DNA of 64,000 nt, from the NCBI RefSeq assembly GCF_041821085.1, contig NZ_JBGUAZ010000003.1, forward strand, positions 186,001 through 250,000, in the 5' to 3' direction. Each line of letters starts with the position of its first letter. The stretch's first letter is position 1. The stretch comes from Natrinema sp. HArc-T2. GTDB taxonomy: Archaea > Halobacteriota > Halobacteria > Halobacteriales > Natrialbaceae. The notes under the pieces are model-generated. The model saw nothing but the letters and a program-made list of their open reading frames with translations, was not told the DNA's origin and did not search any database. Made by a program: the position numbers and the translations under genes. This document shows, one piece after another, positions 35,175-43,332 of this stretch.

Positions 35175-35912
35175 TCAGGGACGGCCCATCTCGTCAGCAC
35201 CCTCGAGCCCGGCTTCCGTAATCCGGAACTGGACCGATTCACCCGCGGGTTTCGAGCGGTGTTTCTCGAGCGTCGCCCGTCGATTGCCACCCCGGAATCG
35301 CTCGAGGCGGACGACGGCACCGGTCCAATGTTCCAAGGTATTGCCGCCAAGCCCGCGGGTGCGATCCGAGTCTGGATCAGAAAAGACCTGGTTCGTCAGG
35401 ACGACCGCGAGATCGTGTTTTCGAGCCAGCGAGAGCAGGTGTGTCACCTGCCGGGTGACGCTGCGCAACGCCTCGCCCTCGTCGCCGTCGGCGGTGCGCT
35501 CGAGTCGGTAGAACCCGGTCGCGCTGTCCAAGACGATCAGATCCGCACGCTCGGCGAACTCCTCGGCGTCGCGGACGGCTTCGGCTTGTTCCTCGAAGTC
35601 CAAGACGTCCTCGATGACGATCCGTGAGGCGACCGCTTCGATAGCGTCGTCAGCGCCGGCGCGCGAACGAGCCGGTCCGTCGTCGACGGTGGCCTCGAGC
35701 AACTGCTGGAAGCGGTCGACGGAGATGCCTTCGGTGTCGATATAGACGACGGTCCCACCGTCGACGGCCGTTTCGACGGCCGCCGACAGCGCGAGGTTGG
35801 TCTTCCCGGCAGCCGGTGGACCGTACAACTGCGTGACAGTCCCGCGTTCGAACCCCCCACCAAGCAACTCGTCGACCGGGTCACAGCCGGTCGAAATCGC
35901 CTCATCAGTCAC
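35175..35912 (-). CDS. radB: DNA repair and recombination protein RadB
   Basis: RadB is the archaeal RecA/RadA paralogue that assists recombination. Walker A is LYGPPAAGKTNLALS near residue 30-44, Walker B is DLIVLDSATGFYRLE, and the L2-side segment VVLTNQVFSDPDSDRTRGLGGNTLEHW is present. As expected for RadB it lacks the N-terminal DNA-binding domain of RadA and is short (245 residues). The start is GTG 35912 (VTDEAISTGCDPVDELLGGG); no ATG fits the family alignment. Longer upstream frame sequence is not family-like. Confidence 0.93.
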   Translation of the reverse strand: MTDEAISTGCDPVDELLGGGFERGTVTQLYGPPAAGKTNLALSAAVETAVDGGTVVYIDTEGISVDRFQQLLEATVDDGPARSRAGADDAIEAVASRIVIEDVLDFEEQAEAVRDAEEFAERADLIVLDSATGFYRLERTADGDEGEALRSVTRQVTHLLSLARKHDLAVVLTNQVFSDPDSDRTRGLGGNTLEHWTGAVVRLERFRGGNRRATLEKHRSKPAGESVQFRITEAGLEGADEMGRP

Positions 35913-36092
35913 GGGTCGAGTTAGCTGGCTGTGAGGAAAAAGGCCCCGGAACTGTCCGACGGTCGGCGTCGGCTGTCGTGTGCGATCGGTATTCGACAGA
36001 CTGTGATCGCGCTCGAGGAGCACTCCAGAAATCGATCACGGTCTGGTCCCAACTGTGATGCGTGCGCGAAAAATGAGGTGTGTGCGCAGCAG

Positions 36093-37334
36093 TTAGCAGA
36101 AGTTCTGTGTGGCGTACACTTTGCCGTCGTCAGTGACGTAGACGCCGATACCCTCGTTTTCCCACTGCGACGCGAGGATGTTCTCTCTGTGACCCGGCGA
36201 GTTCATCCACTGGGTGACGATCGCATTTGCGAGTTCGGTTTCGGTGGTGTATGTGTCGGTTCCACCATCGGTTCGAACGGGTGTGTCGTACCACGTCTGC
36301 GCGATGTTCTCGCCGCCAGTGTAGTACGTGTTGCCGCTGCCATCGACACGGCACGTGTATCCCGCGTCGGCGTACCGGTCGCCGAAGGTATCTCCTTCAG
36401 GGCTCGTGTGTGAGAAGTACCCTCTCTCGGCCATGTCCCGGCTGTGCTCGCGTGCGATGTCACGGAGTTCCGTGTCGAACGCCAGTTCGTTCAGACCACG
36501 CGCGGCGCGTTCGTCATTGACGGCCTCGTGGATGCTGCGTTCGACGGCGGCGCGGTCGAAGCCGTCGGTTGTCTCGTCAGTCGAGGATTCAGTCTGACCG
36601 CTGTCCTGGTCGTCCGTCGTGGTGTCTCCGTCGGTTTCCTCGCCAGTCGAGGATTCAGTCTGACCGCTGTCCTGGTCGTCCGTCGCGGTGTCTCCGTCGG
36701 TTTCCTCGCCAGTCGAGGGTTCGGTCTGATCGCTGTCCTGATTGTCCGTCGTGGTGTCTTCGTCGGTTCCGTCGTCGGTCTCGGACCCATCAGTCTCACT
36801 CGAGTCGGTTGTGTCACCAGCATCGGAACCAGAATCGGTGTCAGCCGAATCGGTCGTGTCAGTTGTCTCTGACTCGTCACTGTCGGACGACCCATCGGTC
36901 GTGTCGCTCGTCTCTTCAGTCTGCTCGACAGTATCGTCGGTACCGCTGTCGTCCGTCGTCGTCTCGGTGTCAGAGTCACCGTCCCAGACAGACCCATCCG
37001 ATCCCGTTTCCGATGGCTCGTCAGTATCGTCAGCGCCCTGGTCGTGGCCAGGACAGTCGGAGAGGCTGTCGGGGACCGACAGGCCATATGTCGTGAAAAT
37101 ATCGGCCAGCCACGTCTCGAGCGGGGAACAGGAGTCGGCCTGGTTCTGCTGGAACAGCGCAGGTATCGTATTGCTACTCGTCGTCGTGGCATCGGTTACA
37201 GTCGCGATCTCGGTCTCTGTCGTGTCTGTTGCCGTGGCGGGTGGTGCAGTCGCTGCAACCCCCGTCCCGGCCATACTCACCACGAGCACCGCAACGATGG
37301 TGAGGGTAATACCCAGTCTTGCTAATCTACTCAT
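36093..37334 (-). CDS. Secreted CAP-domain protein with long acidic Thr/Asp repeat linker
   Basis: A 413-residue exported protein. The N-terminal Sec signal (LARLGITLTIVAVLVVSMAG) ends at about residue 28. A Cys-containing segment is followed by roughly 160 residues composed of T, D, S, E and G, including three 22-residue repeats built on DDQDSGQTESSTGEETDG. The CAP domain occupies the last 150 residues (HEAVNDERAARGLNELAFD, HSRDMAERGYFSHTSPEGD, GGENIAQTW, WMNSPGHRENIL) and ends GIGVYVTDDGKVYATQNFC. The linker probably spans the S-layer and may be O-glycosylated. ATG 37334 is preferred over the GTG at 37340. Paralogue: 31803-32546. Confidence 0.88.
   Translation of the reverse strand: MSRLARLGITLTIVAVLVVSMAGTGVAATAPPATATDTTETEIATVTDATTTSSNTIPALFQQNQADSCSPLETWLADIFTTYGLSVPDSLSDCPGHDQGADDTDEPSETGSDGSVWDGDSDTETTTDDSGTDDTVEQTEETSDTTDGSSDSDESETTDTTDSADTDSGSDAGDTTDSSETDGSETDDGTDEDTTTDNQDSDQTEPSTGEETDGDTATDDQDSGQTESSTGEETDGDTTTDDQDSGQTESSTDETTDGFDRAAVERSIHEAVNDERAARGLNELAFDTELRDIAREHSRDMAERGYFSHTSPEGDTFGDRYADAGYTCRVDGSGNTYYTGGENIAQTWYDTPVRTDGGTDTYTTETELANAIVTQWMNSPGHRENILASQWENEGIGVYVTDDGKVYATQNFC
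36586..36783. repeat. 66-bp coding minisatellite, three copies
   Basis: Three tandem 66-bp units start at 36586, 36652 and 36718. The first two differ by about one base; the third is more diverged. They encode 22-residue acidic repeats in the CAP-protein linker, so unit number could vary without frameshift. Confidence 0.85.
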
Positions 37335-37520
37335 CAGCACGTAAAACGAGAAAATAAGTTGTAATGAACTGTCTCCTGTACCTGTTCAGTCTTTAGGTCT
37401 GAACAAAGAGTACGGTATAGAGACACACGGAATCCTGTCAGTAATTGTTCGGTCGTGTCTCGCCGTTGCCGGCGATGATCGTGTGATCGGTCTTCGTGAC
37501 CGACACGGGCGTTCGTATAC

Positions 37521-37528
37521 GTTTATTC
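37521..37528 (+). promoter_or_regulatory. TATA element for the RNase H-fold gene
   Basis: GTTTATTC is centred 27 bp before GTG 37552. It supports a leaderless GTG start for the downstream gene instead of the in-frame ATG at 37483, which would lie upstream of the promoter. Confidence 0.5.
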
Positions 37529-37551
37529 GGTGCGGAACCGAAGCCACTCCT

Positions 37552-38316
37552 GTGATCGTCGTCGCCACGTCAGACTTCGAGGTATACCACGGCGTCGTCA
37601 ACGAACTCCGCGAGCGCGGGACGACGTTTACGACCGTCGAACCGGACGCGGAGCTGCCCGACCACACTGACGTCGTCGTCACTGGAGACGCTCACGCCGA
37701 CGACTTCGCAAGCGTGCCGACGATCGTCGCCGACCCCGACGACCCCCGGCGGGCCGTCGACCAGGCGCTGGCCGCGGTTCGCGGTGATGGCGGTCGGACG
37801 GTCATCGGCGTCGATCCCGGCCGCAAACCCGGGATCGCCGTCCTCACCGGCGAGACCGTCGTCGCCGCCTTCCAGGTGCCACTCGGCGACGCCGTCGACG
37901 TCATCCAGCGCGAGGCCGCCGAAGCACCCGCCCCGATCGTCCGGATCGGCGACGGCTCCCGGCTCGAGGGCGCGAAACTCATCACCGACCTTGAGGACGT
38001 GCAGGTCGAACTCGTCGACGAGACGGGGACGACCCCCTATCTCGGCACGGGCACGCGAGGGATGGGTGACGTGCTGGCGGCGGTGAATATCGCACGGCTC
38101 GAAGGAGAGGTCGTCGACGCGCGCGATATCGAGCCGACGGAGGGCGAGTTACAGGTGATCAAGGACCGCTCGCGCGAGCAAAGCGAGGAGAATCGAGCGA
38201 TCGACGAGGTGCTGGCCCGTCGGGTCGCTGCCGGCGAGTTGACGATCGACGAAGCGCTCGCCGAGCACCGGGACGACGGGGATGGGAACACAGCCGAATC
38301 TGGAACAGAAGATTAG
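37552..38316 (+). CDS. RNase H-fold (RuvC/YqgF-like) protein
   Basis: A 254-residue protein starting at GTG 37552 (VIVVATSDFEVYHGVV). The N-terminal 85 residues look like a small Rossmann-type domain. From residue 100 the sequence VIGVDPGRKPGIAVL has the acidic first strand of RuvC/YqgF nucleases. Further acidic residues appear in VRIGDGSRLEGAKL and GTRGMGDVLAAVNIARLEG, the latter resembling the C-terminal catalytic helix of RuvC. The tail is charged and helical. A nuclease or resolvase role is suggested by these motifs; the family name is unknown to me, and the protein could be a catalytically altered member. Confidence 0.65.
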   Translation: MIVVATSDFEVYHGVVNELRERGTTFTTVEPDAELPDHTDVVVTGDAHADDFASVPTIVADPDDPRRAVDQALAAVRGDGGRTVIGVDPGRKPGIAVLTGETVVAAFQVPLGDAVDVIQREAAEAPAPIVRIGDGSRLEGAKLITDLEDVQVELVDETGTTPYLGTGTRGMGDVLAAVNIARLEGEVVDARDIEPTEGELQVIKDRSREQSEENRAIDEVLARRVAAGELTIDEALAEHRDDGDGNTAESGTED

Positions 38317-38445
38317 TCCACCGAACGTTAGAACGACCGTCTGCGTACACTGAGCTCTATCCGATCGATAACACGGGGCCGAAGTCCAAAAGAAGCGGAA
38401 ACTAGCAGTCACGTCGGTCGAAAACCGACCGTGTGACCAAATTGG

Positions 38446-39999
38446 TTACGCGCCGGCCCAGACGTTCGTCGAGGAGACGGACGTGAACTGGACGTTCTCG
38501 TTCTCTTGCATAGTGAGCTGCGAGCTGCCGGCACTTCCACCGTTCTCGGCGACTGCGACGGAGGTGTGCTGCTCGTTCAGATTCTCCTGCGTAATGAACT
38601 GGTACTGTGCAATCGCCGCGGTCGCATCCTGATCGATGTCGTTCGTCTGCGTGGCGTTAGCGGCGTAATCGTACGACATGCCGGGGGTAGCAGTACCCGA
38701 GTTGCCGTCGAGCGTGACTGTCGTACTCGAGGTTCGAGAGATGTCTTCAGAGGTGTAGCCTGGACTCGCGTAGACGTTCAGCGCGTTCGCGTAGCCGATC
38801 TGGACGTTGTAGTTCTGCTGGTACGCCAGCTGGACGGCGGTCGCCTCACTTCCGTTCTGTGCGATGGCCATCGCGCTGTTTTGCAGATTGATGTTCCGCT
38901 GTTCGACGCTCTGTTCTTGAGCAACGCCGGCGGTCGCGGTCTGCTCGCCGCCGTCCTTGCTCTTCTTGTCGGGCTTGGCCAGATCGGTTTCAGTCGAGAG
39001 GACGCCCTCGCTGACGCCGCCCGCAGTTGCGACGTTCATTCCGGCGGTGGACGCCAGCACGTTCGATGCGCTGGCCTCGCCGATCTGCTGGTTGAGGTTG
39101 CTCTGGTCAGTGAACTGGACTGCTGTCGCAGTACTGTTCTCGCCAACCGCGATAGCGACGGCGCCACGCTGTTCGTTGAGGTTCGCCTGGTCGACATCCT
39201 GTTGTTGCGTGACGAGTGCCTCAGCGCTCTGTCCCGTGGATAGACCGCTATCGCCAGACTTGTCCTTCTTGTGACCGAATTGACCGTCACCGAGGTAGAC
39301 GTTGGACGCGTTGGCGACCCCTTGCTGCAGGTTCTCGTTGCGCTGGTACGACTGCTGGACTGCGGTCGCGTCGCTGTCGTTGACGGCCATGGCGAACGCA
39401 GTGCTCTGGTTGTTGTAGTTCACCTGCCCGACGTCCTGTGACTGATCTACAGCTGCGAGGGCCTCCTGAGTGATCGTCTCGTCATCACCCTTCTTGTCTT
39501 TGACGCCCCAGCCGTCGAATTGCTGGTCACCACTGTTGCCAATGATTATATTGACGCTACCGACGTTGTCGAACTGCGTTTTTTCGCTCCCCAGGATATT
39601 CTCGGCAGTGGCTGAACCGCGCTGCTCGTTGTCGTTGTACTGGTTCGCCTCTTGGATGGCGGTCGCTTCGCCACCATCGATCGAAACGGACACGGCAGAG
39701 CCCTGCTCGTTGATATTGACCTGATCGACATCCTGGTACTGGATGACGTCAGCCGCGGACTCGGCTGAATCGCCCGCGTGCGTATCAACGTATTCTTCGA
39801 GCGATTGGTTACTGAGATCAGCACCGAAGACCAGATACAGCTCCTCGCCGTTCTCGAGCGTGTATACTGGTCTGTCAGTGGAGTCGTTGTTGCTGCCTGC
39901 GGTGGCTGCCGGGACACCAGCTCCCATCATCGCCAAGGCTACCATACAGGCCATAAGGACTGTCGTAGCTCGTGACCGTCTTGTCGTATTGCTTGTCAT
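38446..39999 (-). CDS. Exported curlin-like Gln/Asn-ladder protein (five modules)
   Basis: A 517-residue exported protein with an N-terminal signal (about residues 10-34). Five modules of some 53 residues lie at about 84-136, 182-236, 261-315, 357-411 and 461-515. Each has two half-repeats with the ladder Q-x-N-x-N-x-Q: first halves at Gln93, 192, 271, 367, 471 (e.g. QVNINEQ) and second halves at Gln120, 219, 299, 394, 498, always 27-28 residues later. Between them are small alternating residues (SAVSVS, AVAIAV) and an ATAVQ strand. Linkers between modules contain Gly/Lys/Asp. Regular Q/N ladders are the hallmark of curlin-type amyloid and beta-solenoid folds. No family is known to me; a surface fibre is inferred. 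Confidence 0.8.
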   Translation of the reverse strand: MTSNTTRRSRATTVLMACMVALAMMGAGVPAATAGSNNDSTDRPVYTLENGEELYLVFGADLSNQSLEEYVDTHAGDSAESAADVIQYQDVDQVNINEQGSAVSVSIDGGEATAIQEANQYNDNEQRGSATAENILGSEKTQFDNVGSVNIIIGNSGDQQFDGWGVKDKKGDDETITQEALAAVDQSQDVGQVNYNNQSTAFAMAVNDSDATAVQQSYQRNENLQQGVANASNVYLGDGQFGHKKDKSGDSGLSTGQSAEALVTQQQDVDQANLNEQRGAVAIAVGENSTATAVQFTDQSNLNQQIGEASASNVLASTAGMNVATAGGVSEGVLSTETDLAKPDKKSKDGGEQTATAGVAQEQSVEQRNINLQNSAMAIAQNGSEATAVQLAYQQNYNVQIGYANALNVYASPGYTSEDISRTSSTTVTLDGNSGTATPGMSYDYAANATQTNDIDQDATAAIAQYQFITQENLNEQHTSVAVAENGGSAGSSQLTMQENENVQFTSVSSTNVWAGA

Positions 40000-40618
40000 G
40001 GTTCGTTTGATCTATGCCGTGAGAGTCCTTTGTTTCCGCATCTCCACGGCGCAAACCACCCTTCCCGGATGATAGACATTGTTATTGATCAGTTGTCGAT
40101 GGGATGAAGGAGTCTACTCAACCGAAGACAGGTGCTAAAGACCGAAACCAAGACCTTCGGACCCGAATAGATACTGAGTCATGTTTCCACATTACAAGAT
40201 CCAATAATGGCGCTCAGACCGTTTCAGCAGGAAATTCTGACTGTTTCAATAATAGAGCTCAGTTAGGAAGGATGAAAGGCGGTATTTCGGTACAAAACGG
40301 GGGCGGGACGACAAGAGAAAACAGTGAGGAAATATCAAAATAGATCCCAAATATCAACGACAAGTGCTCTCCCGCAGGTGATGTATGCCTATCCTCCTCA
40401 GCGTAGTCCCGATTTCGTATCTAGCAATCCCATGATTCGGCTTGAAACCGTTTCTGGGGTTGAAATAGGTCTCCGTACTGTCCACCGACTGGGCAACGCG
40501 CCGCGAACGGGAGGCTAATAGGAGCTGGCGTGGCTCATCTGTGCAGAGCCGTGGCTCTGCGATGGCGGCCAGCCCTGTTCCACAGGCTCCCGCTTCGCTG
40601 ACGCGTGCCTAATAAACT
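40000..40618. other. Gene-free intergenic region between two curlin-like genes
   Basis: These 619 bp separate divergent curlin-like genes and are less GC-rich than the flanks. A 79-codon frame at 40104-40343 has no signal, family or normal codon bias and is not called. A near-perfect inverted repeat, GCAGAGCC-GT-GGCTCTGC at 40543-40560, lies 59 bp before the ATG at 40619 and may be an operator or RNA hairpin. Promoters for both neighbours must lie here, but no strong TATA element stands out. Confidence 0.5.
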
Positions 40619-41152
40619 ATGAAACGAACAATCACAATCGCACTGGCGGTAGCGATGATCGCGAGCATCGCTCTCGCTGGAACGGCAGCAGCTGGTGGCG
40701 CAGATCACGGTGACCATGGCGGTGCCGGAGATATCTCGCTTCAGGATGCAGACACACGCGTTGTCCAGGACAGTCAAGGACGACAGGTCAACATAAATGA
40801 CCAAGACGCAGCGGTCTACCAGAACGGCACTGCGTCCGTCGAAGGTGGTGACGGTGGTGCCGTCACTGTCTCCGTCAGCGAGAATGCGACGGGAGACGTT
40901 TTCGCACCTGGCAGTGGATCTCGCAACGCCGAGACTCAGGGTCAGAGTGTGCCCGGCATGCCCTTCGATGGTCAGGCCACAGAGAACGGTACGACGATTA
41001 CCGTTGATAGCAGCGGCGGCTCGGTTGACAACGCCTCGGCCACCGTGAACAACGACGCTCAAGTGATCCAGCGTGCCGACCAGAGTAACAACAAGGAGCA
41101 GGTCGCTAACGCTGCAGCAGCTAACCTCCGCAACCTGGCCATCTTCGGCTAA
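40619..41152 (+). CDS. Exported small curlin-like protein (one split module)
   Basis: A 177-residue secreted protein with a Sec signal (ITIALAVAMIASIALAG, cleavage near Ala24-Gly26) and a short His/Gly segment. QVNINDQ at residues 56-62 matches the first half-repeat of the 517-residue neighbour. VIQRADQSNNKEQVANAAA at 149-167 matches the second half, e.g. AVQFTDQSNLNQQIGEASA there. The two halves are separated by a Gly/Ser/Asn-rich insert with several N-glycosylation sequons (NGT, NAT, NGT, NAS). The C-terminal part also aligns without gaps to residues 246-290 of the protein at 42302-43231. A minor subunit or nucleator role is possible but speculative. Confidence 0.78.
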   Translation: MKRTITIALAVAMIASIALAGTAAAGGADHGDHGGAGDISLQDADTRVVQDSQGRQVNINDQDAAVYQNGTASVEGGDGGAVTVSVSENATGDVFAPGSGSRNAETQGQSVPGMPFDGQATENGTTITVDSSGGSVDNASATVNNDAQVIQRADQSNNKEQVANAAAANLRNLAIFG

Positions 41153-42301
41153 GTTCGTACAATTAAATCTTTTTTGGCGTAGACGTAGAGCCTAGCTGCA
41201 AAGCTCCGCGTAATGGCTGATCCGGCTGCACTCGGTAGTTTCATGAATTTTTATGTTCTGGCTTACAAGGTCGGCTCACTGTGGACAAAAGGACGGTTAT
41301 ATTTCTGTGGGTCGCAGACCGCAGGGAGCATACCCTCGCTCAGACGGTTATGGCTGCGACTCGGCAGACATAGTACACGCCTGCTCCCGCTCACCCAGCG
41401 TCAGTCTCCCAGCAGTAGCCGCTGAGCCGCTGGAGGATGTGCTTGAACGCTCCCGATTATGTCGGTACTAGGCTGATCGACAAACGAAATGATCCAAGAG
41501 CACTCAGTGGAACTCTAGCAGATTTCCATGGCCGCGTCCACGACATACGATCTAGTGATCGACAATGGAGACAAGGAAGGCCTTGCTGGGGTAACCTCTC
41601 CGAGGCTGTTCTTGGCTACTATAAGCCGATGTCTCTCTGGTGATTTACGTGTAGAGAAGATCCGATAGAAAGTTTCCTAGTATATCTGAATTTTTACTCT
41701 TGTCCTCTATTCTTGCCGAGAGTGGTATGCGTACATTTTAAACACAGGTAGCGCTACCACGGCTCCGCATCACCGTGATATCTATCGTCTCATGAGGAGT
41801 TCAGCTGTTGCGCTGATCAAAGGCAAGGAGGACACGGCCATGTTTCGACCGGACACCGCCACGACCGATGTGGAGAGTGCAACCACGAACGAGGCAGGCT
41901 TTGGTTCAGTCATCTCTCTTGTACACGGTCCCTCCTGTGTACAGCGGAGGAGAGGGTACTATCAGGACGGCAAGCTAATCTGAACACCATACCTTCCACC
42001 GAGTTTCTTACCCCCGCGGTGGTGGGCATGGAACTGCCTGTCGTGACAGGAAACAGCCTGGGTTCTCCTGATGAAACCCCTTACACGATTAGCGTACTTG
42101 AGCGCTACAAGCTGGAATCCTTGTAGAGGGTGGCTGTAGAGTTATCGTCTCGCGTATCCCTGCCCTGTGGGATGCGGTTTTCACTTAAAGCTACGGAACT
42201 TTTCTATTGAACCTGAAATCGGGAGAAACGATGATTTCTGTTTAATAACCTCTCTGTAAGTCTGTAACTCACCCGCCATCAGGACGGGTGGTTTACGAAC
42301 A
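41153..42301. other. Lower-GC gene-free region with possible transposon relic
   Basis: This 1149-bp stretch is clearly lower in GC than the rest and has no gene I can support. Short frames at 41213-41643 and 41792-41983 lack haloarchaeal codon bias. A frame through 42029-42127 ends VLERYKLESL and may be the end of a decayed reading frame. A hairpin CACCCG/CGGGTG at 42270-42290 sits 11 bp before the next ATG and resembles ends of haloarchaeal IS200/IS605-type elements. I read the region as eroded mobile DNA, without proof. Confidence 0.4.
41170..41175 (+). terminator. U-tract terminator after the small curlin-like gene
   Basis: TTTTTT (41170-41175) in an AT-rich context 18 bp after the stop codon is a likely archaeal transcription terminator. 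Confidence 0.45.
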
Positions 42302-43231
42302 ATGCGAAAGGACGCTAAACAAGAGGACGAGAAGAGAATTGATATCAATCGTCGCGACGTGATGAAGGCGGCTGGTGGGGCTGTCGTCGCAGGAGGAACA
42401 CTTGGGGCAGTAAGTGGAACAGCAGTAGCGCAAACTTCGTGTTTGACCGACTGTCAAACTATAAATATCGAAACGTTCAACAGCGCAAATTACAGAACGT
42501 ACAATCTTGATTGTGGTGGGTCGTTCACGGTCAACGACGCCGGAAAAGGATGCATCTCGATATCGACGGGCAGCAACACGTGCATGAAGAGGGTACGGCT
42601 AAAGGGTGGGCAGGAAGAGGTAACGTTTACTTGCCCGGAGGTAAATACCCAGAGTGAGTTTTGCCTGCCTGTACGCGAACAGGGCGGCCGCCCCGACATC
42701 AGCAACGCGACGTTCGAGGCCTGTTGTCTGAGTTCGACATTCGTAAACAGCTTCGACCTGTCTTGCTCGGGCGTCTCGTTCTCGGCGTGTGCGTGTCCGG
42801 GGTCGACCGCCAGTCTGACCGTGGCGGACGCAACTGGAACGCTTGTGAACCAGACCTACACGGCGGACTGTGAAGGGGTCGTCAGCGGGAGTGAATCGTT
42901 CGACGCAACCGGAGCGACGACCGCGACACTCACGCTCCGCGGAGAGGCGTTTACCGAAGGGCCGATAAATTGTGGTGACGGCGGTGACGGCGGTGGCGAT
43001 GGTAAACCTGGTGAGATCGGCGAGAACGTCGAAGTGAACGTCGATGCAAGCGGTGGCTCGGCTGCGGAGTCCACTGCCTCTGCGGAGAACGACGTAACAG
43101 TCAACCAGGCGGCTAATCAGAGAAATGACGGGCGTCAAGCCACTACTACTGAAGCGAAGGCTACTGAGACGACCTCGACCGCTGGCTCGCGGACGCTCAA
43201 AGACTACCTCAACGGCCTCCTCTTCGACTGA
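42302..43231 (+). CDS. Tat-exported Cys-rich protein with curlin-like C-terminal module
   Basis: A 309-residue protein with a twin-arginine signal (RRDVMKAAGG, cleavage near AVAQ at residue 44). Residues 45-225 form a domain with 14 cysteines, including CC at 141-142 and CACP at 163-166, which is remarkable in haloarchaea and suggests disulfide bonds. After a Gly/Asp linker, residues 246-290 align without gaps to the C-terminus of the 177-residue neighbour: VDASGGS against VDSSGGS, then VNQAANQRNDGRQ against VIQRADQSNNKEQ. A capping or adhesive subunit of the same fibre is plausible. No family is known to me. ATG 42302 follows a hairpin by 11 bp. Confidence 0.75.
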   Translation: MRKDAKQEDEKRIDINRRDVMKAAGGAVVAGGTLGAVSGTAVAQTSCLTDCQTINIETFNSANYRTYNLDCGGSFTVNDAGKGCISISTGSNTCMKRVRLKGGQEEVTFTCPEVNTQSEFCLPVREQGGRPDISNATFEACCLSSTFVNSFDLSCSGVSFSACACPGSTASLTVADATGTLVNQTYTADCEGVVSGSESFDATGATTATLTLRGEAFTEGPINCGDGGDGGGDGKPGEIGENVEVNVDASGGSAAESTASAENDVTVNQAANQRNDGRQATTTEAKATETTSTAGSRTLKDYLNGLLFD

Positions 43232-43332
43232 CACCTACAGGAGACGCACATCTACTGGATAGCGTCACCCCCCGCAGTCTCTTCCCCTTCTCAAATTAAA
43301 CGCGGTAGTAGTAATACAGCTTAGTTACTTCC

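Noticed and set aside
40104-40343. 79-codon frame between the curlin-like genes
   Set aside because: Not acidic, no signal, no haloarchaeal codon bias and no recognisable motif.
41792-41983. 63-codon frame in the low-GC region
   Set aside because: Codon bias and composition do not match genes; probably part of a decayed element.
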